DNA of 64,000 bases from Heliocidaris tuberculata (taxonomy: Eukaryota; Echinodermata; Echinoidea; Camarodonta; Echinometridae), in the NCBI GenBank assembly GCA_025618425.1, contig CM046833.1, positions 3,690,298-3,754,297 of the forward strand, in the 5' to 3' direction. Below the pieces are notes generated by a model. That model was not told where the DNA came from, made no database searches, and saw nothing but the letters and a program-made list of their open reading frames with translations. This document shows, in pieces, positions 1-12,078 of this stretch (its first letter is position 1; each line of letters starts with the position of its first letter). Position numbers and translations under genes: made by a program.

Positions 1-1030
1 TTTTGTGGAAAATGCTTTTGTTATAGTGCGCCCCCCATGCTAACAGTTGGAAAAAGTCTCCCAAATGAATATTTCAAAATACTTTCAGGAAGTTTTCATG
101 TTATTGAATAGCCTTAGGTTCTCTCCTATGACATGACACCCCAAAAATCTGACGACATGTTATGCTTGAGTGAGCAAATGCCCGTTTTGTGAAAGGGTGC
201 AAAATTCATACTTGACAAGAATTGGTATATTTGGTCTGGTTAGTATCAACAAAGTCGAGAACCTTCAAAAGTTGACAGCTGGAAAAAGTCCCCCAAAACA
301 ATATTTCTATATATTTTATGGAAATGTTCATACCTGTGGATAACTTATGGTCTCTTCTATCAAATGACACTAAAATAATTAACAATATTTTACGCGTGAG
401 TAAGCAAACGCCACTTTGGTGAAAGGGTGCAAAATCCACATTTCACAAATGTTTGTATTTGTTCTGGCTGGTATCAACAAAGTTCAGAGTCACGAAAAGG
501 CTTAGAAATTTCATATTCTAATCATAAAAGGTCATTTAGGCAAGAACAGACTTTGTTCTCTCTATGTCCTAATATATCCCATTAAAAATCTATGATTGAC
601 GGAGCAAGGAAACTTAATTTAAAAAACTCACCAAAAAGTAATATGTCAAAACACTCACTAATAAAAGTAGTTCATTGCTCACTCAAGCATAACATGTTGA
701 TGGGATATGTAAGGATAAACAGAGAACAAAGCCTGTTCTTTCAATAGTTGTCTTTTATTGATCAGAATATGGAAATTTTAAAGCCTTTTCACGACTCTCA
801 ACTTTGCTGATACTAGCCAGAACCAATGCAAATTCTTGTCAAGTCTGGATTTTGCACTTTTCACAAAAGTGGTTTTTGCTCACTCGAGCGTACAATATCA
901 CCTGATTTTTTGGTGTCATTTAAAAGAAGAGACCCTAAGCTAACCATAAGTATAACGATTTCCTTTATATGTTTTGAAATATTTATTTGGGAAAACTTTT
1001 TCCAACTGTTAACTTTTTCTTGAATGGGAT
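1..1030. repeat. Large imperfect palindrome with an extra direct copy
   Basis: A roughly 230-base unit occurs directly twice (about 33-262 and 266-481) and once inverted (about 800-1020). All copies share the cues TTGGAAAAAGT, GTGAGCAAA, GGTGCAAAAT and GTATCAACAAAGT. A second inverted pair (about 484-600 against 690-787) lies inside, so 266-1020 can fold into one long hairpin centred near 640. No coding potential is seen. It resembles a fold-back or non-autonomous DNA element; the family is not recognised. The left end may continue outside the window. Confidence 0.7.
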
Positions 1031-2189
1031 GGGGGAGGTGGACAATAATTGTCTCCGCCCTACAGAGTGTGATATACTTTGTCGATTTATTTAAAACTAG
1101 AAAGGTGTTAACTCCAGTTTCGAGTCATCGAGGAAGTGAAGTCATCTTCTTGAAATATAACACAAATTCTTTAGAAGAATACTCATCATACTCAATATAG
1201 CATTTATAGAATAGCCTCTAAAATTTTATAATGAAAGAAATGACTGACAAAATAAATGTTACTTTGAAATGAATTGATTCTGAATGCTTTCTTTTTAAGT
1301 AAAAAGCACGCCTATCTTTTTATATTGAGCATGTCATGTCACATGTGTGTGCAGTCCATATACCCATTTCTGTTCAGTGCATGTGCTTTTCAGCGGGATA
1401 ATTGTGTCGATTTCTTATCCTTTTGATGATTCCAAAACCTCACAGTATACACCAACTCTTATGAAGACATGATCTACCTTTTCCCAGTTGTACAAATTAA
1501 ACGAAATGTATCCAGTCATGATAGGCAAATGAGATTTCAAAATGGCATTGTTCATTGATTGATTTATGAGTTACAGCATTATGGTAATAATTATTTACGA
1601 GATGATGTGGTTGATACTTAGCCCTCCAGGAATCAGTGGACTATCTTTTCTCATTTAGTCGGGGTTTAAACCTGGACTAAAGTTAGTATGATGGGGAGGG
1701 GGGGGGGGGGCTGACCAAATGTTACGAACTTTGTTTTCAGTGGATAAAAATATTTAATTAATTGGTTTCTGCGAATTTCTTTAATCTGCCTTGGTTCTAC
1801 ATATTCTGAAGTTGAATCGTTGAGAAAATTGAGGTGAATGAATGTCTGTAACAACATTTTCAATTCCATATCCATGCCCGTATCAAATTTTGTTCGACAA
1901 AATGAAAGGGTCCTAAAGCTACGCACACGTAATAAATGAATGCAAATCTTGGTTTTGAAGCTGACTGATCTGAAATTCACCCTGATTTCCAAATAATGAT
2001 AATATCACAAAAATAAAGGAAAATTACTGATTCTATTTGGCTAACTTCGATGATATTCTCCTTCACGGTTGCTCAGTCACAGCAGAAATTTGGTGCATTG
2101 CACGTATTTGCGGGATGCGTAGCTTTAGGACCCCTGGCCATATACTTTTACGAATACTAGCCAAGACAGGGGCAGAGCCGCTTAAAACT
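1031..2189. other. Stretch without a recognised gene
   Basis: No splice-bounded or conserved reading frame was seen. It holds a G homopolymer (about 1693-1712) and, at about 1330-1480, a dispersed sequence. Diverged relatives of that sequence appear at about 20281-20420 and 27140-27310, inside introns or flanks of the VPS9 gene copies. Confidence 0.5.
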
Positions 2190-2440
2190 TTTACAACTTC
2201 ATAGGTAATTTCCCCCCTTTTTTGGGTGACGAAGGTCTCACCGTCCACACATCGGGGTTTCCTTAGACAAAGCACATCGTGGAAATCGTGATCTGTGCAT
2301 GAGGCATGTCGTCACGTAGGCGATCATTCTGCACTGTATAACGATATAACGCGAACAAGTATATTAACAGATTTTTTAACGTATAGGAAAGGGTGATACT
2401 GTAAACATTAAACATGTATTTTCGCGACACATTAAAGTGA
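2190..2440. repeat. Dispersed repeat, copy A
   Basis: The stretch with GAAGGTCTCACCG, GGGGTTTCCTTAGACAAAGC, GGCGATCATTCTGCACTGTA and GTAAACATTAAACAT is repeated in the same orientation at about 46415-46595 with scattered differences. It is noncoding and of unknown family. Confidence 0.65.
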
Positions 2441-2813
2441 CAGTAAATTGAAGCTCCTAATGGCGCCATCTTTCAACAGGATTTGAAAAGTATCTGTGCC
2501 TCTAATTTTCCCATCATGCCCCATTCTAGTTTGTTGAAGCTTAGAATGTATCTGTAGGCAATTTTCCACATGTGCAACGTCAAAAATAATAGTTTGAAAT
2601 ATAAAATGTGCCTATTTTCCAAACAGCTGTTAGTCAAACTTCAAAATAAAGTGCAATTAATTTTCAAATTATAATCTCAATTTAGCAGTTACTGTAAGGT
2701 GGCGCTGTTCAGGTTTTTCCAGTTTAATGCCATTTTAAATCCTAGAATTCTCTTGCTGGAAGGCCTTCTTTTAAAATCAAATTGTAACCTTGTTTTTCCG
2801 AAGGTTAGTTATT

Positions 2814-2962
2814 CACAGTAAAAACGCTGTTTAAAAGGTTGTTTAAAACCTATACAACCTGTTTAATATTTAAACAAATTGTTTACGGTATGAACTGTTC
2901 AACGGGTTGTTTAGTTCATAAGTAAACAACTATTTGCATTTTTAAACAACGTTTTCTCTGTG
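2814..2962. mobile_element. Short MITE-like element with terminal inverted repeats
   Basis: The left end CACAGTAAAAACGCTGTTT is matched, inverted, by the right end AAACAACGTTTTCTCTGTG. The interior is made of repeated GTTTAAA/TTTAAAC words. The length of about 149 bp and the absence of coding sequence fit a non-autonomous DNA transposon. No clear target duplication was identified. Confidence 0.6.
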
Positions 2963-4711
2963 TACTCCGAGGGTTCGTAATTCCGAAAATACATAATTAC
3001 AAAAATAAAAGTGGGGTTAATAATTTCAAAAATGAATGTGAGGGGGCTCAGTGGTGGTGGTGGGGGGGGGGGGGGGGGTGGGTCCTACAGGTCTCGCACC
3101 GGACTAGGACACTCACGGGACTCTACAAAACAGTCCTCACACCGTGCCTCTCAGGAAATTTGACGTCACTGCCGGGGATAAGCAGAGAGGTCTTTTATTA
3201 GTGATAAAAGCATCATCATCAAAGATGAAAATATGAACAATTTGACAATGCAAACATAGCTTCTGAACAATCATGTGCTTCAAAAATGGGCGTACATCAG
3301 TGAAATATCTCAGACAACACTGGTTGCCATAGTAACGACCCATAGAATGGACTCATATTGCCTCCTCCAAACCCTATAATCAGCAGCATCAATATGCCAA
3401 TGCTATCCCAAATGTTGATAGTAACATAACAAACACCTTACAACAACAAACCAAAAATATCACTGAATGTGATCATTACTTCTGTCAAGCTATGCGTGGT
3501 CAATGTATTCAATCTAACTATGATTCTAATTTCCTATCAATTTAACTCCTTAAAGGCAAAACAATTATTTTGGACCAATATAAACCTATAACAATCATTG
3601 AACGCCGCAAAAAGGCTCATCGTGATAATTGGGTGAATTTGAATGCACGAGTGGGAAATGTAATGCTCGCATTTGGAAATTGAACGCACATGCGTGATTT
3701 TGATATTACGGAAAGGAAATAAGAGTGCCCATAAATGAAATTGGTCGATCGGATTCTGAATTTGAATGCCCGAATATTTTCGTACGCTGGAATGGAAAAA
3801 TTATGAAATTGACCGGGAAAACCTATATTTTTAACAAGAGTGCATTGTACCATTATAGCTATCCAGTCTCTAATATTTCATCCTAGCATCACATAATAAC
3901 CAAGAGAGGATTAACTCTAAAAGGGCTGGGCTATTTGGCTGGAATCCACCCCCCCCCTGAAATCTCGACCATCGACCGCGCGATCGCGCCGAAAATCGGC
4001 ATGCACATCGTCCACAACGTAATCTACGAAACTGTATAGTTAAATGCTCCGAAATAATTTCACATTAATTAATTATGCTAATTTATGCATGGAATAAAAA
4101 TTTTGCTCTTTCCGGTATATTTTTAGCAAATATATTTGAAAAAAATATGTATTTCTTTGTTTTTTACCATTTGTTTTTCATTGTTTTCTTGATGAAATTT
4201 GTCCGGGACACTTTTGCGATCTTAAACAGCAAAAAATAAATTAATTTTAATCAGTAAATGTAAAAATATTCATAGATTTCTAACTTTTGGCTAAAAACAC
4301 ATTTTGTATTGAAATTATACATGAAATCACGTTTTTGAGCAAGTTTTGGTCTGACGTGTAAGTACAAAATGTTGAGTAACTTTGGAACCGCAAGCCCGGA
4401 CATCGCAAATTTGGTCTCAAAAGATGCGTGAGATTATAAAACAAATTACTATCAATAAAAAATGAGATAAAACGTGGTCAACAGTCCTCTGAGCATGAAT
4501 ACCGTACATGGTCCAAATTGCACAAAATAAGGGAAAATTGCTAAATTTTGAATATCAATTTCTGATCAAAAGTTTCATCTATAGATTGTGTTTTGGCTTG
4601 CCCTTTCACTAAATCAAAACATCTAAGCTGACACATTAATTTATTAGTCACTAGGTTGGCCTTTTCCCAGCCTATCACGTAAAAGCCCTTGCCAAACTAT
4701 AATACTCTCTA
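2963..4711. other. Stretch without a recognised gene
   Basis: Degenerate 'aattccgaa' words follow the MITE, then a G homopolymer near 3061-3078. Nothing else could be assigned. The small reading frames here lack splice context or family features. Confidence 0.45.
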
Positions 4712-5059
4712 ATAGGCTTTTTACACTTGCAAAATTTTGCTTAGTCCCGTACTATCGGTGGGGCTAAATCCTCGTTTAGCCCCACCGATAGTACGGGACT
4801 AAGCTTAGCCCACTTTCTGTTCACATTGCATTTTACCAAAGTGGGCTAACTCCAAGACAGTATGGGATTATTTTAGCCCTGGAAAAAAGCAGGGTTATCC
4901 CCGCCAAAGATGGGGCTAAATGTCAAAAGGTGGGGATAAGCGCCTTAAGTTGGCTAGGGAGATAGTACGGAACTAAAACTGCCAATGAGAACAGAAAAAA
5001 AAAATTAGTCCGGAGTTAAGGATAGTACGGGGTCAAAAAATCAAGTGTAAAAAGCCTAT
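4712..5059. mobile_element. MITE with terminal inverted repeats and a strong internal hairpin
   Basis: The ends are ATAGGCTTTTTACACTTG (from 4712) and its inverted match CAAGTGTAAAAAGCCTAT (to 5059). Inside, about 4741-4804 forms a near-perfect hairpin whose arms read TTAGTCCCGTACTATCGG and its complement, around the loop AATCCTCGTT. Degenerate copies of 'gtgggctaa' and 'agtacgg' words fill the remainder. It is noncoding, 348 bp, and non-autonomous. Confidence 0.75.
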
Positions 5060-5399
5060 AATTCCACTAATCCTCCGAATTTCCATCCCTCCACGTATTA
5101 TTCAAACCAGTACTTCCTACTGCAAACCAACACTACAATTCGCATCTGACCTGAACAATCCACATTATTAATCATGACCAAGTAAGCTATTAAAACATGT
5201 CAACTTTGATCTAGATGTGCATAATTCCCGTAAACACTTCTATTCTGCTATAAGCCATCAAGTATTCACTCGGTTAACATGTCATGTGTACACGGCACCT
5301 TACGCAAAATGTACGCACACTCAACCTGTAGTCGGGATTTCATTTTAGATCGGGCGGTTGTGAGCACGCGAAGCCTGCGAAATTGGTGATGAACACGCA

Positions 5400-5985
5400 A
5401 AGAGTGCTCCCCAGGGAGGTGGGTGCAGGGAGGGGGGAGTTTCCCCCCTCCCGCGCGAAGCGCGAAAGCTCTGACATTTATAGCAAATTTGAGAGAAAGA
5501 TAACGGCTCGTAGCATCCTTTTTTTAGGCGGAAAGTTAGTTCGACGCCCGGCCTGCTTTTTAATTATTTGGACGCAATACTGCTTTGTCAATAGGGGTAG
5601 GTGCAGGAGGGGAGTTTCCCCCTTCTCGCGCGAAGCGCGAAAGCCCTGACGTTTTATAGCAAATTTGGGACAAAGATAACGGCTCGTAGCACCTTTTTTT
5701 AGGCCGAAAGTAGTAGTTCGACGCCCGGACTCCTTGTCAATTATTTGGACGCAATACTGCACTGTACGTAACAGGGGTGGGTGCAGGAAGTTTTTCAATC
5801 GTTTGGACTCAATACTGCACTATATGTAACAGGGGTGGGTGCAGGGAGGGGGAGTTTTCCCCTTCCCGCGCGACTCCCCCTCCCTGCGCGAAGCGCAAAA
5901 ATTTTGACGTTTCTAGCAAATTTTTGAGAATGATAACGAAAGATAAAGGCTCCTAGCGCCTTTTAAGGCTTTTTTTCCTTCACGT
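5400..5985. repeat. Tandem repeat of about 190 bp, three units
   Basis: Units begin near 5412, 5597 and 5780. Each carries GGGTGCAGGGAGG, a short GC palindrome GCGCGAAGCGCGAAAG, a GATAACGGCTCGTAGC word and TTCGACGCCCGG. Unit 3 is partly rearranged. Overlapping reading frames on both strands are repeat shadows. Upstream of it, 5060-5400 holds nothing recognised. Confidence 0.75.
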
Positions 5986-5999
5986 CTCCCCGCTTTTTC

Positions 6000-6080
6000 G
6001 CTCTGTTTTTTTTTTTTTTTGTGGCGTTTTAAAAAATATATAATGTACACACACACACACACACACACAACGTTATATGT
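6000..6080. repeat. Poly-T and (CA)n microsatellite
   Basis: A T run at about 6007-6020 is followed by alternating AC at about 6045-6070. Confidence 0.9.
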
Positions 6081-6379
6081 ACAGCATATATGTATCGACT
6101 ACTAAACAGTACAAAGCCAAAATCAGTGGCCAAAATATTACTTTTCAATTAACTCTAGCTAATTGAATTTTAAATCAAATTAATCTTCATACATTTAAAA
6201 TCAACATGCACATTTATTCACATTTTATACCACCGTTATAACACCAAAACTTATAACATCAAATTTGTATTGGAGAAGGCTAAACTCACCTGTCAGGGAT
6301 AAGCAGAGAGGTGCCGAAATACCGTAACACTGACGCCCTCTATTGTTGATTAGCCCAATACGTGTTCAATGCACCCCAT

Positions 6380-6682
6380 ACATGAAATAGGGTTCATAAT
6401 TCCGAAAGTTATGAAAATGCAATAGAACCCTTTACCATTTTTCAGAACTACGAACCTTCAAAATTACGAACTCTATTTCATTTTTGGCATTATGAAACTT
6501 ACTTCATTTTCGAAATTACGAACCTTCGGAGTAAGGCATAAATATCCTAGGAATTATAAACCCTATTTCTTTTTCTGAATTATGAACCCCCTGGTTTGGA
6601 AACTTTGTGTTTCGGAGATTTGAACCTCCAGAATTACAAATCTTCGGAAAAACAAACTTCCAGTAAAACGAGTGCCCCCGCA

Positions 6683-6720
<38 letters not shown>
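6380..6720. repeat. Degenerate 'aattccgaa' repeat ending in poly-A
   Basis: Repeated words of the type 'agggttcataattccgaa' and 'ttcgaaattacgaacc' alternate for about 280 bp, then a 35-base A run occupies about 6683-6718. The same word family recurs at 14085-14340 and around 2800-3010. Confidence 0.7.
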
Positions 6721-6854
6721 AAAAGAAAAGAAAGAAAGATATACATGCGGAGACATGGATAAAGACGAAAGAATTCTACTAAACCACTTGGCACTATTAG
6801 ATCTGCTAAATTCAAAATAGAATTCCAACTTTTAACTTAATACAGAAAGAAATG

Positions 6855-7500
6855 TATACTCTGATGTAAAAGAGTAAAAAGCACTCAAAAGAGAGTGAAA
6901 TTCCACTCTCATTATTAGTTAAATGAGGAATAACCCTTTTTCGATTGAAAAAAGAGTGGTTACTATTTCACTTAGCAAAGAGTAAAACACCAATCATTTA
7001 AAGATTGAAAATTTCATCACTCAGGTGGACAGGGTGGAGATAATTCACTCCTTTCTGAGTGAAATCATCAACTCAGTCTCAGGAGTATTAACCACTCTTT
7101 TTTCCAGAGTGGTGACGGTAGTTTTGTTCACAACAAACAAATGACACTGACAATGAATTTCAAGGCAGTCAGTTTGTATTTTAAAAACTGTTAACAGCAT
7201 TAACATGTTGGACATATTTATGAGTGCTTTAATTCAATTTAATTCAATTCAAATTTATTTCCACTTAAAAAACACATCAAAACAATGATTGACAATTCAC
7301 TGTAACAAATAATAGTGGCGGGCTTGCTGAAAATGATCCCTTAAGAAAAAATAAATAAAACAAATCACAATTATCAGAATCATACAATGTAAAAAATATA
7401 ACATTCATTAGGAGTGAAAGTTCCTTCACTCTTAATGTAGAGTGACAAATTCACTCCTTTACATTTAGAGAGTAATCAGAGTATTAAAAAGCACAGACAA
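6855..7500. repeat. Element rich in inverted 'gagtgaaa/tttcactc' words
   Basis: Words such as AAGAGAGTGAAATTCCACTC and their complements recur throughout, starting with GTAAAAGAGTAAAAAGCACTC and ending near 7495 with similar words. A T/A-rich stretch near 7215-7280 looks like a LINE/SINE tail. A related fragment is at 9500-9620. Probably a decayed non-autonomous DNA element. Confidence 0.5.
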
Positions 7501-8003
7501 AAAAGTGGAATAAAAAAAAATGAGGGAGGCTAGGCAGATCAGATGGGTACAGGAATAGACTCAAAACTAGTTTACTTTCTTCTCCCGAAAATGGTGACAA
7601 AGTATACAGTATTTTGTAATAATCTCAATTTCATTGTAATAAATCTTACATCGACATGTACAAGTTAACAGTCTTTGTTTTTAAAAGGTAGGAAATCTGT
7701 CATGGGTGATAACATTTATATCTCTTATATCTCTCTCTATATGAATCCACCACACTCGTAAATATTTGATATGTTAGACAAACCAATTGCAAAACACATA
7801 CGAGCAACCTTCGTTGAGGAATGATGCATGAGATTCGAATTTATTAGTAATTCGTCTATTATTATCATTAATGATTTTTCGTCACCTGTGCCTGGGAGGG
7901 GAAAAACGAAATGAATCATTGTAACCATGGTAACCCTCGGTTCTCTCCTCCCTGCATAACTGACTGGGATGTACCACTACATCGAGGAGGACCACATTAA
8001 ATC

Positions 8004-8711
8004 ATGTCTCCAAAAAATGTGCTTACCCGGATTGGTCATTTGGAAGAACAGAAAAAACAGATGAAATCAGCAGCCAAAGCCAAAAGGAAACCTAACCCTA
8101 GCACCAAGAAGAGAACTATGGTCACCATTCCCTATATCAAGGGTATTTCAGAACCTTTTCAGAGGGTCTTCAATAAGTACAATGTATCCATCACAATGCG
8201 TCCCCTTTCCAAAGTAAGGACATTGTTAGTCCAACCCGAGGACAAGAGACCATTAGATGACTCAACAGGTGTGGTATACCAAATACCTTGTCAGGATTGT
8301 GACAAGGTATACACTGGGGAAACTGGAAGGAAATTTGGTTTAAGGAAGGCTGAGCATAAACAAGAAGCAGAGACTCTAGGGAACGCCCACTACACAAGAT
8401 CTAGAAAGAAGGATGCAGAGTCAACTCTAAGCAAGTCAGCCATCAGTGACCATGTAGCTCAAAACAACCATACTATAAACTGGAAAAAGAGCAAAGTCCT
8501 AGCTAGAGATGACAACAAATATACTAGATGGATCAGGGAGGCCATTTACATCTAGAAGAGCTTGGCATTTTCAATGAATCGAGACGCGGGGCAATTTAAA
8601 TTATCTTCCACGTACATTCCCATTCTCTCGGACCGCCCGACTGCCGATACCGCATCTACGGCGAGTCAGTGCCAGTCTGCAGAAACTAGTAGGCGAAAGC
8701 TGACAAGGTAA
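8004..8711 (+). pseudogene. Penelope-like element remnant: connector plus GIY-YIG endonuclease domain
   Basis: The frame from 8004 reads 183 residues to a TAG at 8553-8555. It matches the C-terminal part of Penelope-like retroelement proteins: the region around VTIPYIKGISEPFQRVFNKY, then a zinc-finger-like IPCQDCDKVYTGETGR (Penelope GIY-YIG core, here Y-T-G instead of Y-I-G), an EHK helix, and the end WIREAIYI. Translation in the same frame beyond the stop continues with KSLAFSMNRDAGQF to a TAA at 8709-8711, as expected of an intact family member, so the TAG is a nonsense mutation. No reverse transcriptase is visible upstream. The element is 5'-truncated and dead. Confidence 0.85.
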
Positions 8712-8857
8712 CAACCAAATTGATTGTGAAATGATGAAAATTCATTTTGATAACTCTTCACCAATCTGATGAATCTCTTTACGGATAAGAATATTGATTG
8801 GGGCGGGGGCACAAGTCTTATCATATGGTTGCGAGGAAACACGACCATCGGTTAAAG

Positions 8858-9425
8858 GGAAATCCATCCTTAATAGCAAGTTGCTTTGAAAGAAAGAGGA
8901 AAAATCAGAGAAGCAGATTGGTGAAAGTTTGAACGAAATCGGACAAGCAATAAGAAAGTTATGAATTTTTGAAAGTTGTAATCACTATACATATGGGCAT
9001 TTCAAATTGGCCGAATAGGTAATGTCACTGTGATGTAGCTGTGGACAACTCCCCCATTCGCTCCAACACACAAAATGACTAAAATGTCACTTTTTTCAAA
9101 ATGTATTACTCAGTAGGATCTTTTTCTTTCATGAGGACCTAAAACAATATGCTATCTCCAATATATTTTGAGTACTGCCCCGAGGGTAAAAGCGCCTCGA
9201 AGAAAACCGCAAATTAATGATAGTTTTGTGTACGACAAATGGGAGAGTTGTCCACAAAAATGTCACAATCGAATCACCAAATTGCCAATTTGAGATTCGC
9301 ATAGATGTAGTGATCTCATTTTTCAAACATCCATAACTTTCTTATTCCTCGTCCGATTTCTTTCAAACTTTCACCATCCTGTTTTTCTTATTTTTCTGCT
9401 TTCATCTCATGACCAAGGTTTCGGT
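8858..9425. mobile_element. Fold-back element, about 560 bp
   Basis: Arms of about 125 bp (about 8885-9010 and 9290-9420) are inverted relative to each other. The left arm has AAGAAAGTTATGAATTTTTG; the right has the reverse-complement CATAACTTTCTTATTCCTCG. It is noncoding. A second member of the same family lies at 18255-18710 in a VPS9-gene intron. Confidence 0.7.
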
Positions 9426-9479
9426 TAAGAGCTGCGGAGTGTGAGAGGGAGTCCGATTATCGCCTTTTTCTTTTCAGGT

Positions 9480-9800
9480 TACCCTTCTCTCTCTCTCTAA
9501 AAAGAATGAATTTTCACTCTATTTTCACTACCTTGGGAGTCACATCGGTGATAACTTATTTAGGAGTGAATATCGAGTGCTGTCTAAAAGGAGAGAGTGA
9601 ATTTTTCACTCTATGTTCCCTCCTCGGCGAGGGAGCAGGGAGTCACGTCAGTGATCACTCGATTGAAAAAAAAAAGTTCTCCTCACCGTTTCTTCGCTCT
9701 CTCTCTCTCTCTTTATCTCTTCCCCCTTTTCGCCATTCAACTGTGCATGTATGTGTACTGTGTGTGTGTGTGGGGGGGGGGGGGGCGCTCGTACCCACTG
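9480..9800. repeat. Simple-sequence stretch
   Basis: CT runs, 'agtgaattttcactc' words, a GT run and a G homopolymer (about 9770-9785) follow each other. Reading frames here are low-complexity artefacts. Confidence 0.6.
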
Positions 9801-9944
9801 TAGCTACGCCACTGAATAAATATAACATAGCCCCAAGTACTAAATAGATATGAATTATATCGTGGTGTAGGAACTGTACCTACATATATCATGACCTGGA
9901 ATAAACGGTATTTTGTGTGACATAAAGATTTGATAAAACAAAAC

Positions 9945-10075
9945 TTACACTTTCTCGCAGAGGTTTTGAGGCTGGTTGAAGGTACAGTACCAGTCATGTA
10001 TGTTCATTGTACCTAGCACCAATACTAGACAGTTGTTCGGCTCGTATGAGTTGGGTTGACAAGGAGCCCACCAAG
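9945..10075 (-). pseudogene. Orphan last exon of a C-type lectin domain, intact frame
   Basis: On the - strand an acceptor (tatag) opens a 131-nt exon ending in TAA (9945-9947). It reads WWAPCQPNSYEPNNC, then NIHDWYCTFNQP and LCEKV, the C-terminal half of a C-type lectin domain. Length, phase and stop position equal exon 12 of the lectin gene at 46908-47038, with close sequence similarity; one change replaces G by C in APGQPN. No exon for the N-terminal half of the domain was found upstream on this strand, so it looks like a displaced duplicate. It could be used only if an unseen gene supplies the rest. Confidence 0.75.
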
Positions 10076-10153
10076 CTATAGCTACAGTAGGAAAGAAAAA
10101 ACAACAAAACAAAATATCAAAAACAAATACAAACAAAACAAATACAAAACAAT

Positions 10154-10722
10154 CAGAGAGTATTGGGTTGATTAAATTTGCAATACCAGTCGTGTTGGGC
10201 TCATAGCATCTAGCACCAACACTGATCAGTTGTTCGTCTTGTTTGAGTTGGTTTTACCAGGAGTCCACCGAGCAAAAAAAAAAACAAAACAAAACAAAAC
10301 AAAAAAAAACACACACACACAAATTAAGAAATGCAAAACAAAACAAAACATTAACAAACAACAAACAAACAATCAGAGCGTTCTAGGCTAATTGAAGGTG
10401 TAATACCAGTCGTGTGGTACCTTGCACCAACACTAAACAGTTCTTCGTCAGTTAGGTTTACCAGGAGTCTGCCAAGCAAGAAAAATAATCAAAGAAAAAC
10501 AGAACAAAACAAAGCAAAACATAAACAAACATGCAGAGAGTTCTAGGCTGATTGAAGGTGCAATACCAGTCGGGTAGTTTCATTGCTCCTAGCACCAATA
10601 CATGTACCAAACAGTTCTCCGTCTTGCATGAGCTGGGTTTACCAGGGGCTAACCAAGGTAGGAAAACAAACAGTCAGAGGGTACCAATCGTGTAGGTTCA
10701 TCGCACCTAGCACCAATAATAA
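10154..10722 (-). repeat. Four decayed tandem copies of the lectin last exon
   Basis: Copies lie at about 10154-10273, 10374-10477, 10534-10658 and 10674-10722, in the same orientation as 9945-10075. Each keeps cues such as CCAGTCGTGT, CACCTAGCACCAA and ACCAGGAGTCCACC with indels that break the frame. Spacers of A-rich 'aaacaaac' sequence separate them. Spacing falls from about 220 to 140 bp. The pattern indicates repeated local duplication of one exon. Confidence 0.8.
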
Positions 10723-12078
10723 ACTAACCAAACCAACAAACAAACACACACATACACAAAATTATCTCTAAGTGACCACTGACTAAGTATATTAAGACTG
10801 ACAGTTCTTCGGAATAATTCCAAAACCTATCTTGATTATGAGCTTGGAGAACTCTATTGTCAAAATTGCCACATTTCTTCTGATATAGAATCGTGCAAAC
10901 GATCATTAAAAACAAATCAATGACTCTATTGTCCAAAATCTTGCGAAAATGACCATAATCTAACCATTTCTTTTTTACGGGGGCGGCACTTGAATGCAAA
11001 AGAAAAAAGAAAAAGAGGAGAAATGAAGATAAAGTTATGCACCCCTAATCCGCAAGGTAATGCACTAGATATATATTTTTTGAGGGTTTAAAATGCAAAA
11101 AATCTTCTCAAGCTTGTTCGGGTTGCTTCCTCGCATATGTTGCTTCAGGATATCGTAATTTCACGCCCCGGGATATGATATAGTATTTATCGCTGCCTAA
11201 TTGCTCACTGTCATGTAAGTTTCATCACCCTCTTGCTATATAGTGCAGTAGCAATGGTTCAACATTTGGAAGAAATCTCAACTTTCGGTTGCCTTGCAAA
11301 ATTCTTCCATTATTTCTAAAGGATTTCCGTTTATTTTGCGCCCCATTTCCGCAGGAGGTGAATAGAAAGCCGTATATCAGTGTTCAAAATTAGAATCTCT
11401 ACCCATCGATTGCAGTGCCCAGTTGCACATTTTCCTGTATAAATGCTTTTAACAATGCGTTCTGTGGGTTTGGATGCACATCTGATCCATGAAGTATGAG
11501 ACAATAAGCATTGAATTTATTGTATTGGCTATAAAGGAAGAGATCTGAAGAGGATATGGTTCAATAATTCGGTGTAATCATATTATTTTGATATCTGTAA
11601 TTGTGAATGAAACTTTGATCAAGTTTACTGCACAGAGGGTACAATGTCCATGCCAGTAATATATTTAACGTTGTCAACAATATCGTTTCAGGAAAACAAC
11701 ACTAGAGCAGGCATGGTTTGGGAAAATCACAGATATGTACGGATGCTCTATGAGGAAATGAGCATTGAATTGATACTTTTTTAGCTGAAGGAAGAAGATC
11801 ATGAAATGGGTAACCAGTGAAAACTGAATATGCCTTTACATTGATTAATTGTGAATTCTGCCTTCGATAATATGAGCTGTTGAGAGATACACCGAAGTCA
11901 TATATATAGCTCATTCTAGTTTCATGTGAAGTGAAAATATGTTATGATGAACTTTATTGTGAGTACACATGTATATTATTAAGATTAATTGAGCCTTTAT
12001 TTATTCGCAGTCGATCAATGATGATGTCTACAGATTTTATTTTTGCAGACTTATTTTTTATTGTACTTTCACCTTCAG
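10723..12078. other. Stretch without a recognised gene
   Basis: No recognised repeat, conserved frame or obvious exon was seen. If the exon at 12079 is real, this is intron or 5' flank of the VPS9-domain gene. Confidence 0.4.

Noticed and set aside
6596..6828. Open frames with poly-Lys or poly-Phe
   Set aside because: They are translations of the 35-base A run and neighbouring repeat words.
10154..10722. A CRISPR-like array, because of regularly spaced similar units
   Set aside because: Units are about 50-125 bp, degenerate, in animal DNA, and align to a lectin exon.
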